In this document: piece after piece, positions 8,752 to 17,178 of the stretch
How the letters are laid out: every line of letters begins with the position of its first letter
How positions within the stretch are numbered: position 1 is the stretch's first letter
Source of the DNA: CAZVPF01 sp964628195
Lineage (GTDB): Bacteria; Planctomycetota; Phycisphaerae; Sedimentisphaerales; Anaerohalosphaeraceae
NCBI GenBank assembly: GCA_964628195.1
Contig: CAZVPF010000004.1
Span: 104,044-168,043 of the forward strand
DNA: 64,000 nt
Direction of reading: 5' to 3'
Translations under genes and position numbers: made by a program
The notes under the pieces: model-generated
What the model was told of the DNA's origin: nothing
What the model saw: only the letters and a program-made list of their open reading frames with translations
The model's database searches: none

Positions 8752-8783
8752 AAGCCCTGTCATCCGGCAGGGCTTTTTTTTTT
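8752..8783 (+). terminator. Rho-independent terminator behind the second PEP-CTERM gene
   Basis: AAGCCCTG and CAGGGCTT form an 8-bp stem with an 8-nt loop, followed directly by a run of T residues. It begins about 30 bp after the stop codon. Confidence 0.85.
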
Positions 8784-8888
8784 GCATATATCAACGGCCA
8801 GAAAATAATCGTTCAAGGCCGGGAGGATTATTTATCGGCACAGGTAAAAATGGAGAAACTTACCTGTCTTGTATTACGGAAAGTGAAT

Positions 8889-8923
8889 AAAAAAAAGGTG
8901 CAGCTTTTGGGGCCACACCTTTG
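8889..8923 (-). terminator. Rho-independent terminator behind the isomerase-like gene
   Basis: On the minus strand AAAGGTG and CACCTTT form a stem around a GGCCCCAAAAGCTG-type loop and run into eight T residues. It lies about 30 bp after the stop at 8953 and would end the pyrR-to-isomerase transcript. Confidence 0.75.
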
Positions 8924-8952
8924 TCATCAGATTTTATTTTCGGGTTATCCGT

Positions 8953-10362
8953 TTATACGTGGCGGTAGATCTCCCAGCCCATGTAGTTATCGAGGGCCTC
9001 GGCGATTGCATCGGCTTTTTGGCTCATATTGGCAGCGACGTGGTGCTCAAAACCCATTTTGCATATATACTGGAGCAGCATCTGTAGGTTGGGTATTCTC
9101 ATAACACCGTATCCGCCGAAGGAAGATACCGCGTCGTCCGTGAATTCGCCCTCGCCGACGTAGCAGGTTATTATGCCTTCACAGTCATCGGTCGAAGTTC
9201 TAAGGAATGTTGCATTTGATTTTTTGATTCGTCCTACGATGGTGCCGTAAGTGTTATCCTTGCCGACGGCGCCTGCGATGATCTCCTGGTAGTCCATTTT
9301 GGCGGACTTGAAGAAGGAGATGGGCAGGTTCGAACAATGGAAGAGCATGCACTTGTCGTCGCTTGCGCCGAAGTTGTTGTTCCAGTCGAGAAGCGCGCTT
9401 GGCTGTTCGCTTGCCAGTTGGAGTATGTACATTCCGAGCAGGCCGGTGATGTCGACTTCACAGGCACTTGGCCGCAGTGATTCGCTCATCATGCTCATCA
9501 TCATGCAGGGTGTTATGCCGAAGAATTCTTCCATGGACGTCCAGCACTGGATGGCTGTGCCCTGAAGGTCGAGTTCTTCCACCCATTTGTCGATGACCAC
9601 GCCGAATTTAACCATTCTGCTGATGGACTGTTCGGGTATGTTTTTGCAGCTTACGTATTTTTTGAGGGCCTGGGTTTTCTTTTTCACATCGGCGTCGGAG
9701 TCGGTGAGTTTGTCGGCCTTGCCGAATATTTCTGAAAGGTCTATTGTCTCGACGGTGATGCCGGAGTCTTCGAGCAATTTTTCACTGAAGCGGACTGTAT
9801 TGAAAGCTCCGGTTCGGGCACCGACGGCGCCGAATCTTACGTTGTTTAGGCCCGTTACTACTCGGCAGATCGAGGCGAAGTCGTCAAGCTCTTTTGCGAA
9901 CTCGGCGGAGTTGACCTTGACCGTGTGCTTTTTGGTCAGGGTGTAGGGAATGCCGGCCTGGCGGAGGTTGTTGCAGACGCTCATCTTGCCGCAGAAGGAG
10001 TCTCGCCTGTCCTTGATAGTCATCTTCTTTGCATCGTCGGGTTCTGCGTGGATGAGTACCGGGACGTCAAGACCGGAACGCTTGATGGATTCTGCGACTC
10101 CTTTTTCATCGCCGAAGTTGGGCAGTGTAACGATTATACCGTCGATTTTGTCGGCGTTGCCCTCGAACAGCTTTGCGCATTTTTTCGCGTCGTCGAAAGT
10201 CTCGACGGCACCGAACTTCGCGTCCTTTGTATTAAGGCAAACCGAGCCGTAACCCTTGTCCCTCAGTACCTTGAGGATATTATCCCTGCCTTCTTTTGCA
10301 AGATGGTCGGGGAAAAAGCCCCTGTTGCCGACTATAACGCCGAATGTAGTTTTTTTAGTCAT
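8953..10362 (-). CDS. L-fucose/L-arabinose isomerase-like protein
   Basis: A 469-residue protein with the overall pattern of the fucose/arabinose isomerase superfamily: an N-terminal alpha/beta part (TFGVIVGNRGFFPDHLA, GIIVTLPNFGDEKGV), a middle domain, and a C-terminal beta-rich part (IIAGAVGKDNTYGTIVGRIK). Candidate metal-site residues include the glutamate in WTSMEEFFG, the aspartate in CEVDITGLLGMY and the histidine in GFEHHVAANM. Known members interconvert aldoses and ketoses using Mn2+. The exact sugar cannot be told. It starts with ATG 10362 after GGAGA, 39 bp behind the NYN gene, and may be the last gene of the pyr transcript. Confidence 0.7.
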   Translation of the reverse strand: MTKKTTFGVIVGNRGFFPDHLAKEGRDNILKVLRDKGYGSVCLNTKDAKFGAVETFDDAKKCAKLFEGNADKIDGIIVTLPNFGDEKGVAESIKRSGLDVPVLIHAEPDDAKKMTIKDRRDSFCGKMSVCNNLRQAGIPYTLTKKHTVKVNSAEFAKELDDFASICRVVTGLNNVRFGAVGARTGAFNTVRFSEKLLEDSGITVETIDLSEIFGKADKLTDSDADVKKKTQALKKYVSCKNIPEQSISRMVKFGVVIDKWVEELDLQGTAIQCWTSMEEFFGITPCMMMSMMSESLRPSACEVDITGLLGMYILQLASEQPSALLDWNNNFGASDDKCMLFHCSNLPISFFKSAKMDYQEIIAGAVGKDNTYGTIVGRIKKSNATFLRTSTDDCEGIITCYVGEGEFTDDAVSSFGGYGVMRIPNLQMLLQYICKMGFEHHVAANMSQKADAIAEALDNYMGWEIYRHV

Positions 10363-10401
10363 GTCGAATCTCCGTATTTGAAAGTTTTTCTTAATTTATA
10401 T

Positions 10402-10881
10402 TTATTCAAGACCGAAAATTTTCATCCACATTTTCGCTTCTGCTTTCGAGATACCGTTGAGTTTTTCACGCGGTTCCGGCACCTTTCTTTTTCCTTTCTG
10501 CATCTGGTCGGTCAGGTTTATCCAGAAGCTTTCGGACTTGACCGATATGGCCCTTCTTTTTCGGGCCGCCAGCCGCAGCCGCCTGTCGCTGCTAATAACG
10601 ACCAGGCGTTTCGGGTGGGTGCTCTTTTCTATTATTTTTTCAATTATGCTGTCGGCGTCGGTCGCCGAGCCTGAAAACAGTACGTGCAGTATACGATACC
10701 GGAAAAATTCTCTTTTTTCAAGAGGCCCGGTCCCGTCGAAAACAATCTGCCCTTTGTCCTTTATTCGGCGAAGGTATTGGGCGAGCAGCGAGCACAGAGC
10801 CGCTTCGCTGAAGTCCTCATATTCCGGTTCCATTTTTCGGATCGCGTGTATGAGATTATGTCCGTCGAATACGAGAGGCAT
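10402..10881 (-). CDS. NYN/YacP-like RNase-fold protein
   Basis: A 159-residue protein of the NYN (PIN-like) family, related to the YacP group of predicted single-strand RNA nucleases. Acidic residues expected in the active site are visible: VFDGHNLI at the N-terminus, QIVFDGTGP near 47, and ATDADSIIEKII followed by LVVISSDRRLRLAARKR near 75-105. The C-terminus is basic. ATG 10881 follows the pyrC stop without a gap, which implies translational coupling. Its place in a pyrimidine operon is unexplained; a role in RNA turnover or nucleotide salvage is inference only. Confidence 0.75.
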   Translation of the reverse strand: MPLVFDGHNLIHAIRKMEPEYEDFSEAALCSLLAQYLRRIKDKGQIVFDGTGPLEKREFFRYRILHVLFSGSATDADSIIEKIIEKSTHPKRLVVISSDRRLRLAARKRRAISVKSESFWINLTDQMQKGKRKVPEPREKLNGISKAEAKMWMKIFGLE

Positions 10882-12183
10882 TTATTCATCTGCCGAATAT
10901 CTTACCTCGCCGCCTACTATTGTTTTTTCGACTTTGGCTTTTACTCTCCAGCCGTGGTAGGGGCAGTTTCTGCTTTTGGAGAAAAATTTCTCGGCGTCTA
11001 TTTCATATTCCGCTTCGGGGTCTATTACGGTTACGTCGCCCCAGGCGCCCTCGCTCAGCGTGCCGCGGGCGATGCCGGCGACTTTGGCCGGTTTGATTGT
11101 CAAAAGTTCGATGACGCCTTTCCAGTCGAGCACTCCCGGTTCGATAAGCGTCTTGTGGTAGAGTGAGAGTGCGCATTCGAGGCCTGCGATGCCGAACGGT
11201 GCTGTCAGGAACTCGAGTTCCTTTTCGCTTCTCAGATGCGGTGCGTGGTCGGTTACAAGTGCGTCAACCATTCCTTCGCGGATCATCTCCTTCAGTGCGT
11301 CGATATCTTCGCGGGTCCTCAGCGGCGGGTTTACTTTATAATATGTGTCGTAGTCCATTATCGCGTCATCGGTGAACAGCAGGTGATGCGGTGTAACTTC
11401 GCAGGTTACGGGCAGACCTTCATTTTTTGCGTTTGTTATTATTCTTACAGAGCCTCTTGTCGATATATGCTGCGCATGGTAGCGTGTCATTGTTTTTTTG
11501 ACAAGCTGGATATCCCGCCAGAGCATCATTTCCTCAGCGAGCGGGTCGATACCGGGCAGTCCAAGTATGGTAGAGTTGTAGCCGGCGTTCATGACGCCCG
11601 ACGAGCCGAGACAATTGTCCTGGCAGTGCTGGGCAATGTATACATCGAACATTTTCGCATACTTGAGGGCACGGAGCATCAGGGCGGTGTCCTGGAGTCC
11701 GTCGCCGTCATCGGTGAAACCTATTGCGCCAGCCTGGGTCATCAGGCCCATTTCGGCGAGTTCTTTGCCCTTGCGGCCTTTGGTTATCGCTCCGAGTGTG
11801 AAGATGTATGTCTTTCTCGCCTGGCGGCCCATCCTGTGGACAAATTCGACGCTGGTCTGGTTGTCAATGCAGGGGTCTGTGTTGGGCATGCATACAACGC
11901 TGCTGAATCCCCCCGCGACGGCAGCGGCGGAACCGCTTGCGATTGTTTCTTCTTCTTCTTCGCCCGGCTCACGGAAATGAACGTGTATGTCGATAAGGCC
12001 GGGTGTTACGAGCTTGTTTTTTGCGTTTATTTCGACGGGGGAGTTTATATTATCCGGGACGGAGCCTACTTTGGCGACCCTGCCGTCCTCGATGAAGACA
12101 TCGCATACTTCGTCGATATTGTTGGCCGGGTCAATGACCCTTCCTTTTCTTATTACAACACTGTTACCGGCAGCTTTATTCAT
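10882..12183 (-). CDS. pyrC: Dihydroorotase (class I)
   Basis: A 433-residue dihydroorotase that cyclises N-carbamoyl-aspartate to dihydroorotate in UMP synthesis. The amidohydrolase metal site is complete by eye: DIHVHFREPG (HxH), the aspartate in GFTDDGDG, the histidine in AQHCQDN, HISTRGS and the final TDHAPH. The usual HCED motif reads HCQD here. The length fits class I enzymes, which often bind PyrB. Its ATG overlaps the pyrB stop by one base, and the NYN gene follows at once. Confidence 0.94.
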   Translation of the reverse strand: MNKAAGNSVVIRKGRVIDPANNIDEVCDVFIEDGRVAKVGSVPDNINSPVEINAKNKLVTPGLIDIHVHFREPGEEEEETIASGSAAAVAGGFSSVVCMPNTDPCIDNQTSVEFVHRMGRQARKTYIFTLGAITKGRKGKELAEMGLMTQAGAIGFTDDGDGLQDTALMLRALKYAKMFDVYIAQHCQDNCLGSSGVMNAGYNSTILGLPGIDPLAEEMMLWRDIQLVKKTMTRYHAQHISTRGSVRIITNAKNEGLPVTCEVTPHHLLFTDDAIMDYDTYYKVNPPLRTREDIDALKEMIREGMVDALVTDHAPHLRSEKELEFLTAPFGIAGLECALSLYHKTLIEPGVLDWKGVIELLTIKPAKVAGIARGTLSEGAWGDVTVIDPEAEYEIDAEKFFSKSRNCPYHGWRVKAKVEKTIVGGEVRYSADE

Positions 12184-13145
12184 TAAACCCTCGCCTCATG
12201 AGCAGCGGCCTGGTTGACAAGGAATAGTGCCGCCATCCTGACCGCCAGTCCGTTGCTTACCTGTTTAAGTATTACACTGTTTGGCCCGTCGGCTACTTCG
12301 GATTCGAGTTCCACTCCGCGGTTTATGGGCCCTGGGTGCATAACAATTATGTCGGGCTTGGCCCGTTTCATTCTTTCGAGCGTCAGGCCGAAGAAGTGAG
12401 AATATTCCTTCACTGATGGAAAGGCGTTTCCGCCCATTCGCTCGAACTGTATCCGAAGCATGTTTATCACGTCGAGTTTTTCGATCACGTCGTCGAGTTT
12501 GTAGCTTATTTTGACCGGGAGATGTTCGACGCTGGCGGGCATGAGCGTTGGCGGGCCGATGAGGTAGACCTCGGCTCCGAGCTTGCTCATTGCCCAGACA
12601 TTGCTGCGTGCGACGCGGCTGTGCGCGATGTCGCCTACGATGCCGATCTTAAGGCCCTCGAGCGTGCCTTTTTCCTGGAGAATGGTATATACGTCGAGCA
12701 GGGCCTGTGTTGGGTGCTCATTAAAACCGTCGCCTGCGTTGACAACACATGCGTTTATGTTTCGGCTGAGGAACTTCGGGGCGCCGCCTGCGCCGTGGCG
12801 AAGAATTACGATGTCAATGCCCATTGCCTCGAGGTTCTTGGCGGTGTCAAGCAGGGTTTCGCCCTTGCTGACGGAGCTGCTTTTTTTCGTGAATTCCACG
12901 ACATCTGCGCTTAGCCTGTTCGCTGCGAGGGTGAAACTGTTTCGCGTTCGGGTGCTGTCCTCGAAGAAGAGGTTGACCACGACCTTGCCGCGGAGCGGGG
13001 GGGCCTTCTTTACCGATCGGGTGCTTACCTGTTCGAAGCCTTTTGCAGTGTCGAGGATGAATTCTATCTCCTCGCGGGAAAGCTCACGCAGGCCTGTAAG
13101 GTGCTTACGGGTCCAGTTGAATTGGTTTGATTTTTGTTTGGTCAA
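12183..13145 (-). CDS. pyrB: Aspartate carbamoyltransferase catalytic chain
   Basis: A 320-residue aspartate transcarbamylase that joins carbamoyl phosphate and aspartate. Diagnostic motifs are FFEDSTRTRNSF (carbamoyl-phosphate binding), HGAGGAP, and NEHPTQALLD. No regulatory chain (pyrI) lies nearby, as is normal for bacteria whose PyrB pairs with class I dihydroorotase. The start is TTG 13145, set by a CAGGAGA ribosome site seven bases upstream; no in-frame ATG precedes the conserved N-terminal helix. It sits 19 bp behind pyrR. Confidence 0.95.
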   Translation of the reverse strand: MTKQKSNQFNWTRKHLTGLRELSREEIEFILDTAKGFEQVSTRSVKKAPPLRGKVVVNLFFEDSTRTRNSFTLAANRLSADVVEFTKKSSSVSKGETLLDTAKNLEAMGIDIVILRHGAGGAPKFLSRNINACVVNAGDGFNEHPTQALLDVYTILQEKGTLEGLKIGIVGDIAHSRVARSNVWAMSKLGAEVYLIGPPTLMPASVEHLPVKISYKLDDVIEKLDVINMLRIQFERMGGNAFPSVKEYSHFFGLTLERMKRAKPDIIVMHPGPINRGVELESEVADGPNSVILKQVSNGLAVRMAALFLVNQAAAHEARV

Positions 13146-13164
13146 CCGCGGTTCTCCTGTTTAT

Positions 13165-13689
13165 TCATTCGACCTGCACGCTGTCTTCGCCGTCGACTTC
13201 AGTAACTTTAACGTTTACGGATTTGTTTTTTTCGATGTCCACGCTGTGGCCTATGTAGTCGGCTTGTATAGGGAACTCGCGTCCGGCGCGTTCTACAAGG
13301 ACGGCGAGTCTTATTGCTTTGGGTCTTCCCAGGTCGATCAGCGCGTCCATTGCGGCTCTGATGCTTCTGCCGGTGTGGAGGACGTCGTCGACGAGAATGA
13401 GTACCTTGCCGGCGATATCGAAATGTATTTCGGTAGTTCTTACCTGCGGCTGGTGGTCGGACTGGGGGCTGTTAAGATCGTCGCGGTAGAGGGTTATATC
13501 GAGTACTCCCGTGGGTATGTCGGCCGAGAGTTTTTTCCGGAGCCGTTCGGAGAGACGCTGTGCGATTATCTCGCCCCTGCTTCGGACGCCGATAATGGCG
13601 ATTTCACCTGTTTGATTATCTTTGCAGATGCTGTCTACAAGATCATCGATTGCCCGGTTTATTTTGTTCTGGTCGAGTATTGTTTTCAT
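13165..13689 (-). CDS. pyrR: PyrR bifunctional regulator / uracil phosphoribosyltransferase
   Basis: A 174-residue PyrR. Members bind pyr leader RNA in a UMP-dependent way and have weak uracil phosphoribosyltransferase activity. The PRPP loop is VLILVDDVLHTGRSIRAA near residue 95, with GVRSRGEIIAQRL near 34 and ITLYRDDL near 66. It is the first gene of pyrR-pyrB-pyrC. The leader before it is only about 20 nt (see the promoter entry), and the pyrR-pyrB gap is 19 bp, so there is no room for a classical PyrR attenuator. Regulation here may instead be translational or absent. Confidence 0.92.
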   Translation of the reverse strand: MKTILDQNKINRAIDDLVDSICKDNQTGEIAIIGVRSRGEIIAQRLSERLRKKLSADIPTGVLDITLYRDDLNSPQSDHQPQVRTTEIHFDIAGKVLILVDDVLHTGRSIRAAMDALIDLGRPKAIRLAVLVERAGREFPIQADYIGHSVDIEKNKSVNVKVTEVDGEDSVQVE

Positions 13690-13716
13690 TTTTTTTGCTC
13701 AAGTTAAGTTAATAAG

Positions 13717-13745
13717 AGTATAACAGAGGTTGCGCGGCAATTCAA
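13717..13745 (-). promoter_or_regulatory. Promoter of the pyr operon
   Basis: On the minus strand TTGAAT (13745-13740) and TATACT (13722-13717) are separated by 17 bp. Transcription would begin near 13710, about 20 nt before the pyrR ATG at 13689. Confidence 0.6.
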
Positions 13746-13812
13746 ACATGAAAATCGCCGGAATAAGCCATATTTCGGGCATTTTAATAATTGACGGGAC
13801 AAATTAATTCTC

Positions 13813-13842
13813 TTGCCCGCAATGCGGTTGAAATGGTATACT
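13813..13842 (+). promoter_or_regulatory. Promoter candidate of the S8-like protease gene
   Basis: TTGCCC (13813-13818) and TATACT (13837-13842) with an 18-bp spacer; a second TATAAT overlaps at 13841-13846. It points away from the pyr operon promoter in the same intergenic space. Confidence 0.45.
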
Positions 13843-13886
13843 ATAATATCTACGTATTCAGTCGGGTTTGATGCAACGGGAGTACA

Positions 13887-15593
13887 TTGATACATTTTCT
13901 TAAAAAATTGTTCGGATTTGTTGTTTCGGCAATTGCCTGCGGGTTTTTTTCGACGGCTTTATTGGCCGCCGGGGCGGAAAGGAAAGCATATCAGCCCGGA
14001 GCACTGTATTTTTGCGGTTTTACGGCTGTTAAGCAGGAGCGTGCGGACCTTACGGGCAGTGGGATCAATATCTCTACAGTGTGCAGGAGCTATACTTATC
14101 TCGGCGGCGAACCGCAGAACGATTACCGGCCTAATATTTCGCACAAATGTTTCGAGGGGGCCCAAATAGCGTTCCATGACTACTCGCCGGAGACTGCGGG
14201 GGTTTCACCTCATGCGACAGAAATAGCGGGTCTTTTTTTGGGTGTTGACCCGAACGCTTATGACGGTTCGGCGGGGAATTTTATTTATGAGGGACTTACA
14301 CCGGATGCGAGCCTGGATGTTTACGAATTCTGGCATTTTGTGAACGAGTACCTGCTCGAGCAGCGGGATTTTTATACGGATATCATTTCTTTCAGTGCCG
14401 GTGCGGCGTTTCAGCAGTGGTGGACGCGGGCTTTCGACTGGCTTGCTTTTTCTCGGGATGTGGTGGTAGTGGCGAGCATAGGCAACGGCGAGGAAGCGGG
14501 CGACCCGGTTTTGTATCCCGGGGCAGGGAAGAACTGCATCGGGGTGGGGCTGCTTGACCCGGTTTTTTCAGATGACTCGGGTAAGGGTCTTAGCGAGTAC
14601 ACTTTGGCCCGCCGGGAGCATTCGAGCATGGGCCCGAGCTTTGACCTTCGGTGCAAGCCGGATCTTGTCGCCCCGGGCAACTGTATTGTGCCCGATGATG
14701 ACAATGACAGCGGGTATCACATTTCCGGCAACTGGTCGAGCTATGGGGTGCCTGTTGTTGCCGGCACAGCGGCAATGCTTTTGCAGGAGCTGCGGGCAGA
14801 GCGTGAGAAGTATAACTTTTCCCGGGGTTTGCCGCAGAGCTGCCTGGTGAGGGCATTGCTTACGAATTCGGCTGATAAGCTGCCTTACTGGCACAAGGGG
14901 CTGTTGACGGCGGATGACGATAATTATGTTGCCGGTGACTACGTGCAGGGGTGCGGGGCGCTTAACGCTGAGAACGCATTCAGGACGCTGCAGAGCGGCA
15001 GGCAGGGACCGGCAAATATTGCCGACACGGGCTGGGATGTTAATCTTACGATAAACGCAGTCCAAGCAGCAAACATTTACACTTTGAATATCAAGCCGAA
15101 AAAGAACGATTACCTGACTGCGACGCTGAACTGGTTCGTGCCGTTTGAGGGACAGTTTCCATATCAGGCCGACAGTTCGGAAACGGCGGACCTTTCGCTG
15201 GAGCTTTGGGCAGTGGAATCGAACAGGGAGGCGAGGCTGGTGGACTTTTGCGACAGCAGGCGGGACAACCTCGAGCATATTCATTACCGTCTGGACGAGG
15301 CGGTGGAGCAGTACAGGCTTGTTGTGAAATTTTCGGACAGGGTTGTGCCTGTAAAGACACTGTTCCAGCTTTATGCACTGGCGTGGCAGGTGCGGAATAT
15401 TGATAATACGAGCGACGAGCGATGGTATGATCTTGACGGCGACGGGGAGTTGAATTTTTCGGACCTTTCGGTGATACTCGAAAACATCGAACCCGGCAGG
15501 GAGTATCCCGACCTGCGGGCGGGGGATATCAATATGGACGGGCTTGTCGATTATAAAGACATTAACCTGCTGTGGGCGAAGCTGAATGGTTAA
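13887..15593 (+). CDS. Secreted S8-like (subtilase-fold) protease with dockerin repeats
   Basis: A 568-residue exported protein. TTG 13887 is chosen as start because CGGGAG lies just upstream and the signal peptide (IHFLKKLFGFVVSAIACG) begins there. The middle shows S8 landmarks: PHATEIAGLFLG in place of HGTHVAG, VASIGNGEE (oxyanion Asn), KPDLVAPG, and SSYGVPVVAGTAAMLLQE carrying the likely catalytic Ser. The usual Asp motif (DTG) is not recognisable; the matching stretch reads ISTVCRSYTY, so activity is uncertain. The C-terminus has two Ca-binding dockerin-type repeats (DLDGDGELNFSDLSVIL, GDINMDGLVDYKDINLL). The stop overlaps the convergent MFS gene. Confidence 0.75.
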   Translation: MIHFLKKLFGFVVSAIACGFFSTALLAAGAERKAYQPGALYFCGFTAVKQERADLTGSGINISTVCRSYTYLGGEPQNDYRPNISHKCFEGAQIAFHDYSPETAGVSPHATEIAGLFLGVDPNAYDGSAGNFIYEGLTPDASLDVYEFWHFVNEYLLEQRDFYTDIISFSAGAAFQQWWTRAFDWLAFSRDVVVVASIGNGEEAGDPVLYPGAGKNCIGVGLLDPVFSDDSGKGLSEYTLARREHSSMGPSFDLRCKPDLVAPGNCIVPDDDNDSGYHISGNWSSYGVPVVAGTAAMLLQELRAEREKYNFSRGLPQSCLVRALLTNSADKLPYWHKGLLTADDDNYVAGDYVQGCGALNAENAFRTLQSGRQGPANIADTGWDVNLTINAVQAANIYTLNIKPKKNDYLTATLNWFVPFEGQFPYQADSSETADLSLELWAVESNREARLVDFCDSRRDNLEHIHYRLDEAVEQYRLVVKFSDRVVPVKTLFQLYALAWQVRNIDNTSDERWYDLDGDGELNFSDLSVILENIEPGREYPDLRAGDINMDGLVDYKDINLLWAKLNG

Positions 15594-17098
15594 GCATCCG
15601 TCGATTCCTGGTTTTTATTATTCGGCATAATTATTTGGGTCAAATTTCTAACGGCTGTTATGGGGAAGCTCACCATTTGTCTGACACCCTCGACTGATGA
15701 AAGTGTTCTTACCTGCATCCTGACTTCGGTGAATAGTTCCTGTGCGACAATTTTTTCTTCGACCTCTCCTTCCTCTTTTATTTTGGCCAGGCGGCGGATT
15801 GCATAAAGGCCGACCAGAAAAGCAAGCACAAAGAAGAAGTCCCACTGCTGGAGGTTTAATGTCGGCAAGTTGATTTCTCTTTCAGGTCCGATATATTTGA
15901 GTGTCCATGAAAGCTCCCTGCCTGAGAAGAAGTCGGCAAACTTTCCGCCGAGTATGGGGGCGATGCCTGCGGCGAGAGAGTTGACTATGGTATTGGTCGC
16001 TAGGTAAGCTGTAGCCTGACCTTTAGGTGCGAGTTTGAGGCTGATATTGCCAGCAGCGAGAGCGACACCTGCAGAAGAAAGCCCCATGACAATATGTATC
16101 ACGATCAGCAGGGGGATTGTAAGGAAATATCTTTCGGGCATAGTAGTGAAAGTCCAGGTAAGAATGCCGATCATAAAAAGTGGACAGCTTATCGCCAGTA
16201 CGGATTTGTTGCTGAACCTGTCGGTGTACTTACCCCATATTTTGAGGAACAGAAAGTTGAAGACCTGGCTTATGACCGACAGGCCGATGATAAAAGACAT
16301 GCTCAGTCCAAGCCGTTTTAGCATGTAGACCATGAAGAAAGGTCCGGCGAGATTGACCGCGAAGTTCCACGAGCACATAAAAATAATAAGCCTGCGAAAG
16401 TTTTCATTTTTAAAGGGCATCGTCAGAAGCGAGAAAAGTTTCTGGCCTTTTTCGGGTGGCGGCATTTTCGTTTCTGGAGTGTTTGCGAGAAAAAACAGTC
16501 CGCTTATTCCAAACATGAAACCTGCGCCGAAAAGCAGCGAATATCCTTCCAGTTCCTTTTCCGGCATGGCATTTTTCCAATAGTCGAGGAAGCCTGCGGC
16601 AAGAAGGCTGAGGATTATGCCGGTTCCGACAGCAAGGCGCATTCGTTTTGAAAAATAGGTTCCCATTATACTTTCCGGGACCAGGTCTCGCATCCATGAG
16701 TTCCAGCTACAGTTGGATACGGCGCCGAAAGCCGAAAGTGTGAACAAGAGAATGAGCATTACAAGGACTGAAATTTGGGGTGGAAAAATAAATGGGCTCA
16801 ACGCAATGATGAGCCAGCAGATTCGACTTAGCCCGGCAGCGAGGATGGTTATGGTTTTCCTGTTGCGGAACTTTTCGACAAGAAATATGGCGGGAAGTTG
16901 GAGTAACTGGGCAAGGGGGCCAATAGCTGCAAGCAGGCCGATGACGAAGTTCGAGGCGTCGAGCTTGACAGCAAATGCGATCAAAAATGCGCCGCCGGTT
17001 AGAATACCCATCGACTGTGACGCTATGCCGTCATAGATGACATATCTCAAACCTTTTTCGACTTGCTTGTCGGTAAGTTTTTCGTGGGTCTTGAACAT
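15590..17098 (-). CDS. Major facilitator superfamily transporter
   Basis: A 502-residue integral membrane protein with about 12 hydrophobic helices, typical of MFS carriers. N-terminal helices include GGAFLIAFAVKL and VIGLLAAIGPLAQLLQLPA, followed by a basic loop VEKFRNRKTI equivalent to the family's loop 2-3. A soluble tail of about 70 residues (KIKEEGEVEEKIVAQE onward) follows the last helix. The substrate is unknown; families of this outline in planctomycetes are often next to glycan genes. Its stop overlaps that of the protease by four bases, end to end. Confidence 0.78.
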   Translation of the reverse strand: MFKTHEKLTDKQVEKGLRYVIYDGIASQSMGILTGGAFLIAFAVKLDASNFVIGLLAAIGPLAQLLQLPAIFLVEKFRNRKTITILAAGLSRICWLIIALSPFIFPPQISVLVMLILLFTLSAFGAVSNCSWNSWMRDLVPESIMGTYFSKRMRLAVGTGIILSLLAAGFLDYWKNAMPEKELEGYSLLFGAGFMFGISGLFFLANTPETKMPPPEKGQKLFSLLTMPFKNENFRRLIIFMCSWNFAVNLAGPFFMVYMLKRLGLSMSFIIGLSVISQVFNFLFLKIWGKYTDRFSNKSVLAISCPLFMIGILTWTFTTMPERYFLTIPLLIVIHIVMGLSSAGVALAAGNISLKLAPKGQATAYLATNTIVNSLAAGIAPILGGKFADFFSGRELSWTLKYIGPEREINLPTLNLQQWDFFFVLAFLVGLYAIRRLAKIKEEGEVEEKIVAQELFTEVRMQVRTLSSVEGVRQMVSFPITAVRNLTQIIMPNNKNQESTDA

Positions 17099-17178
17099 TG
17101 CTGACCTTTTTACCGCTACTTTAGCAGGTTTACCTGCCTCTCAGATTTTTTCTGCCGTGAGTCTTTTTTAAAACTTAT

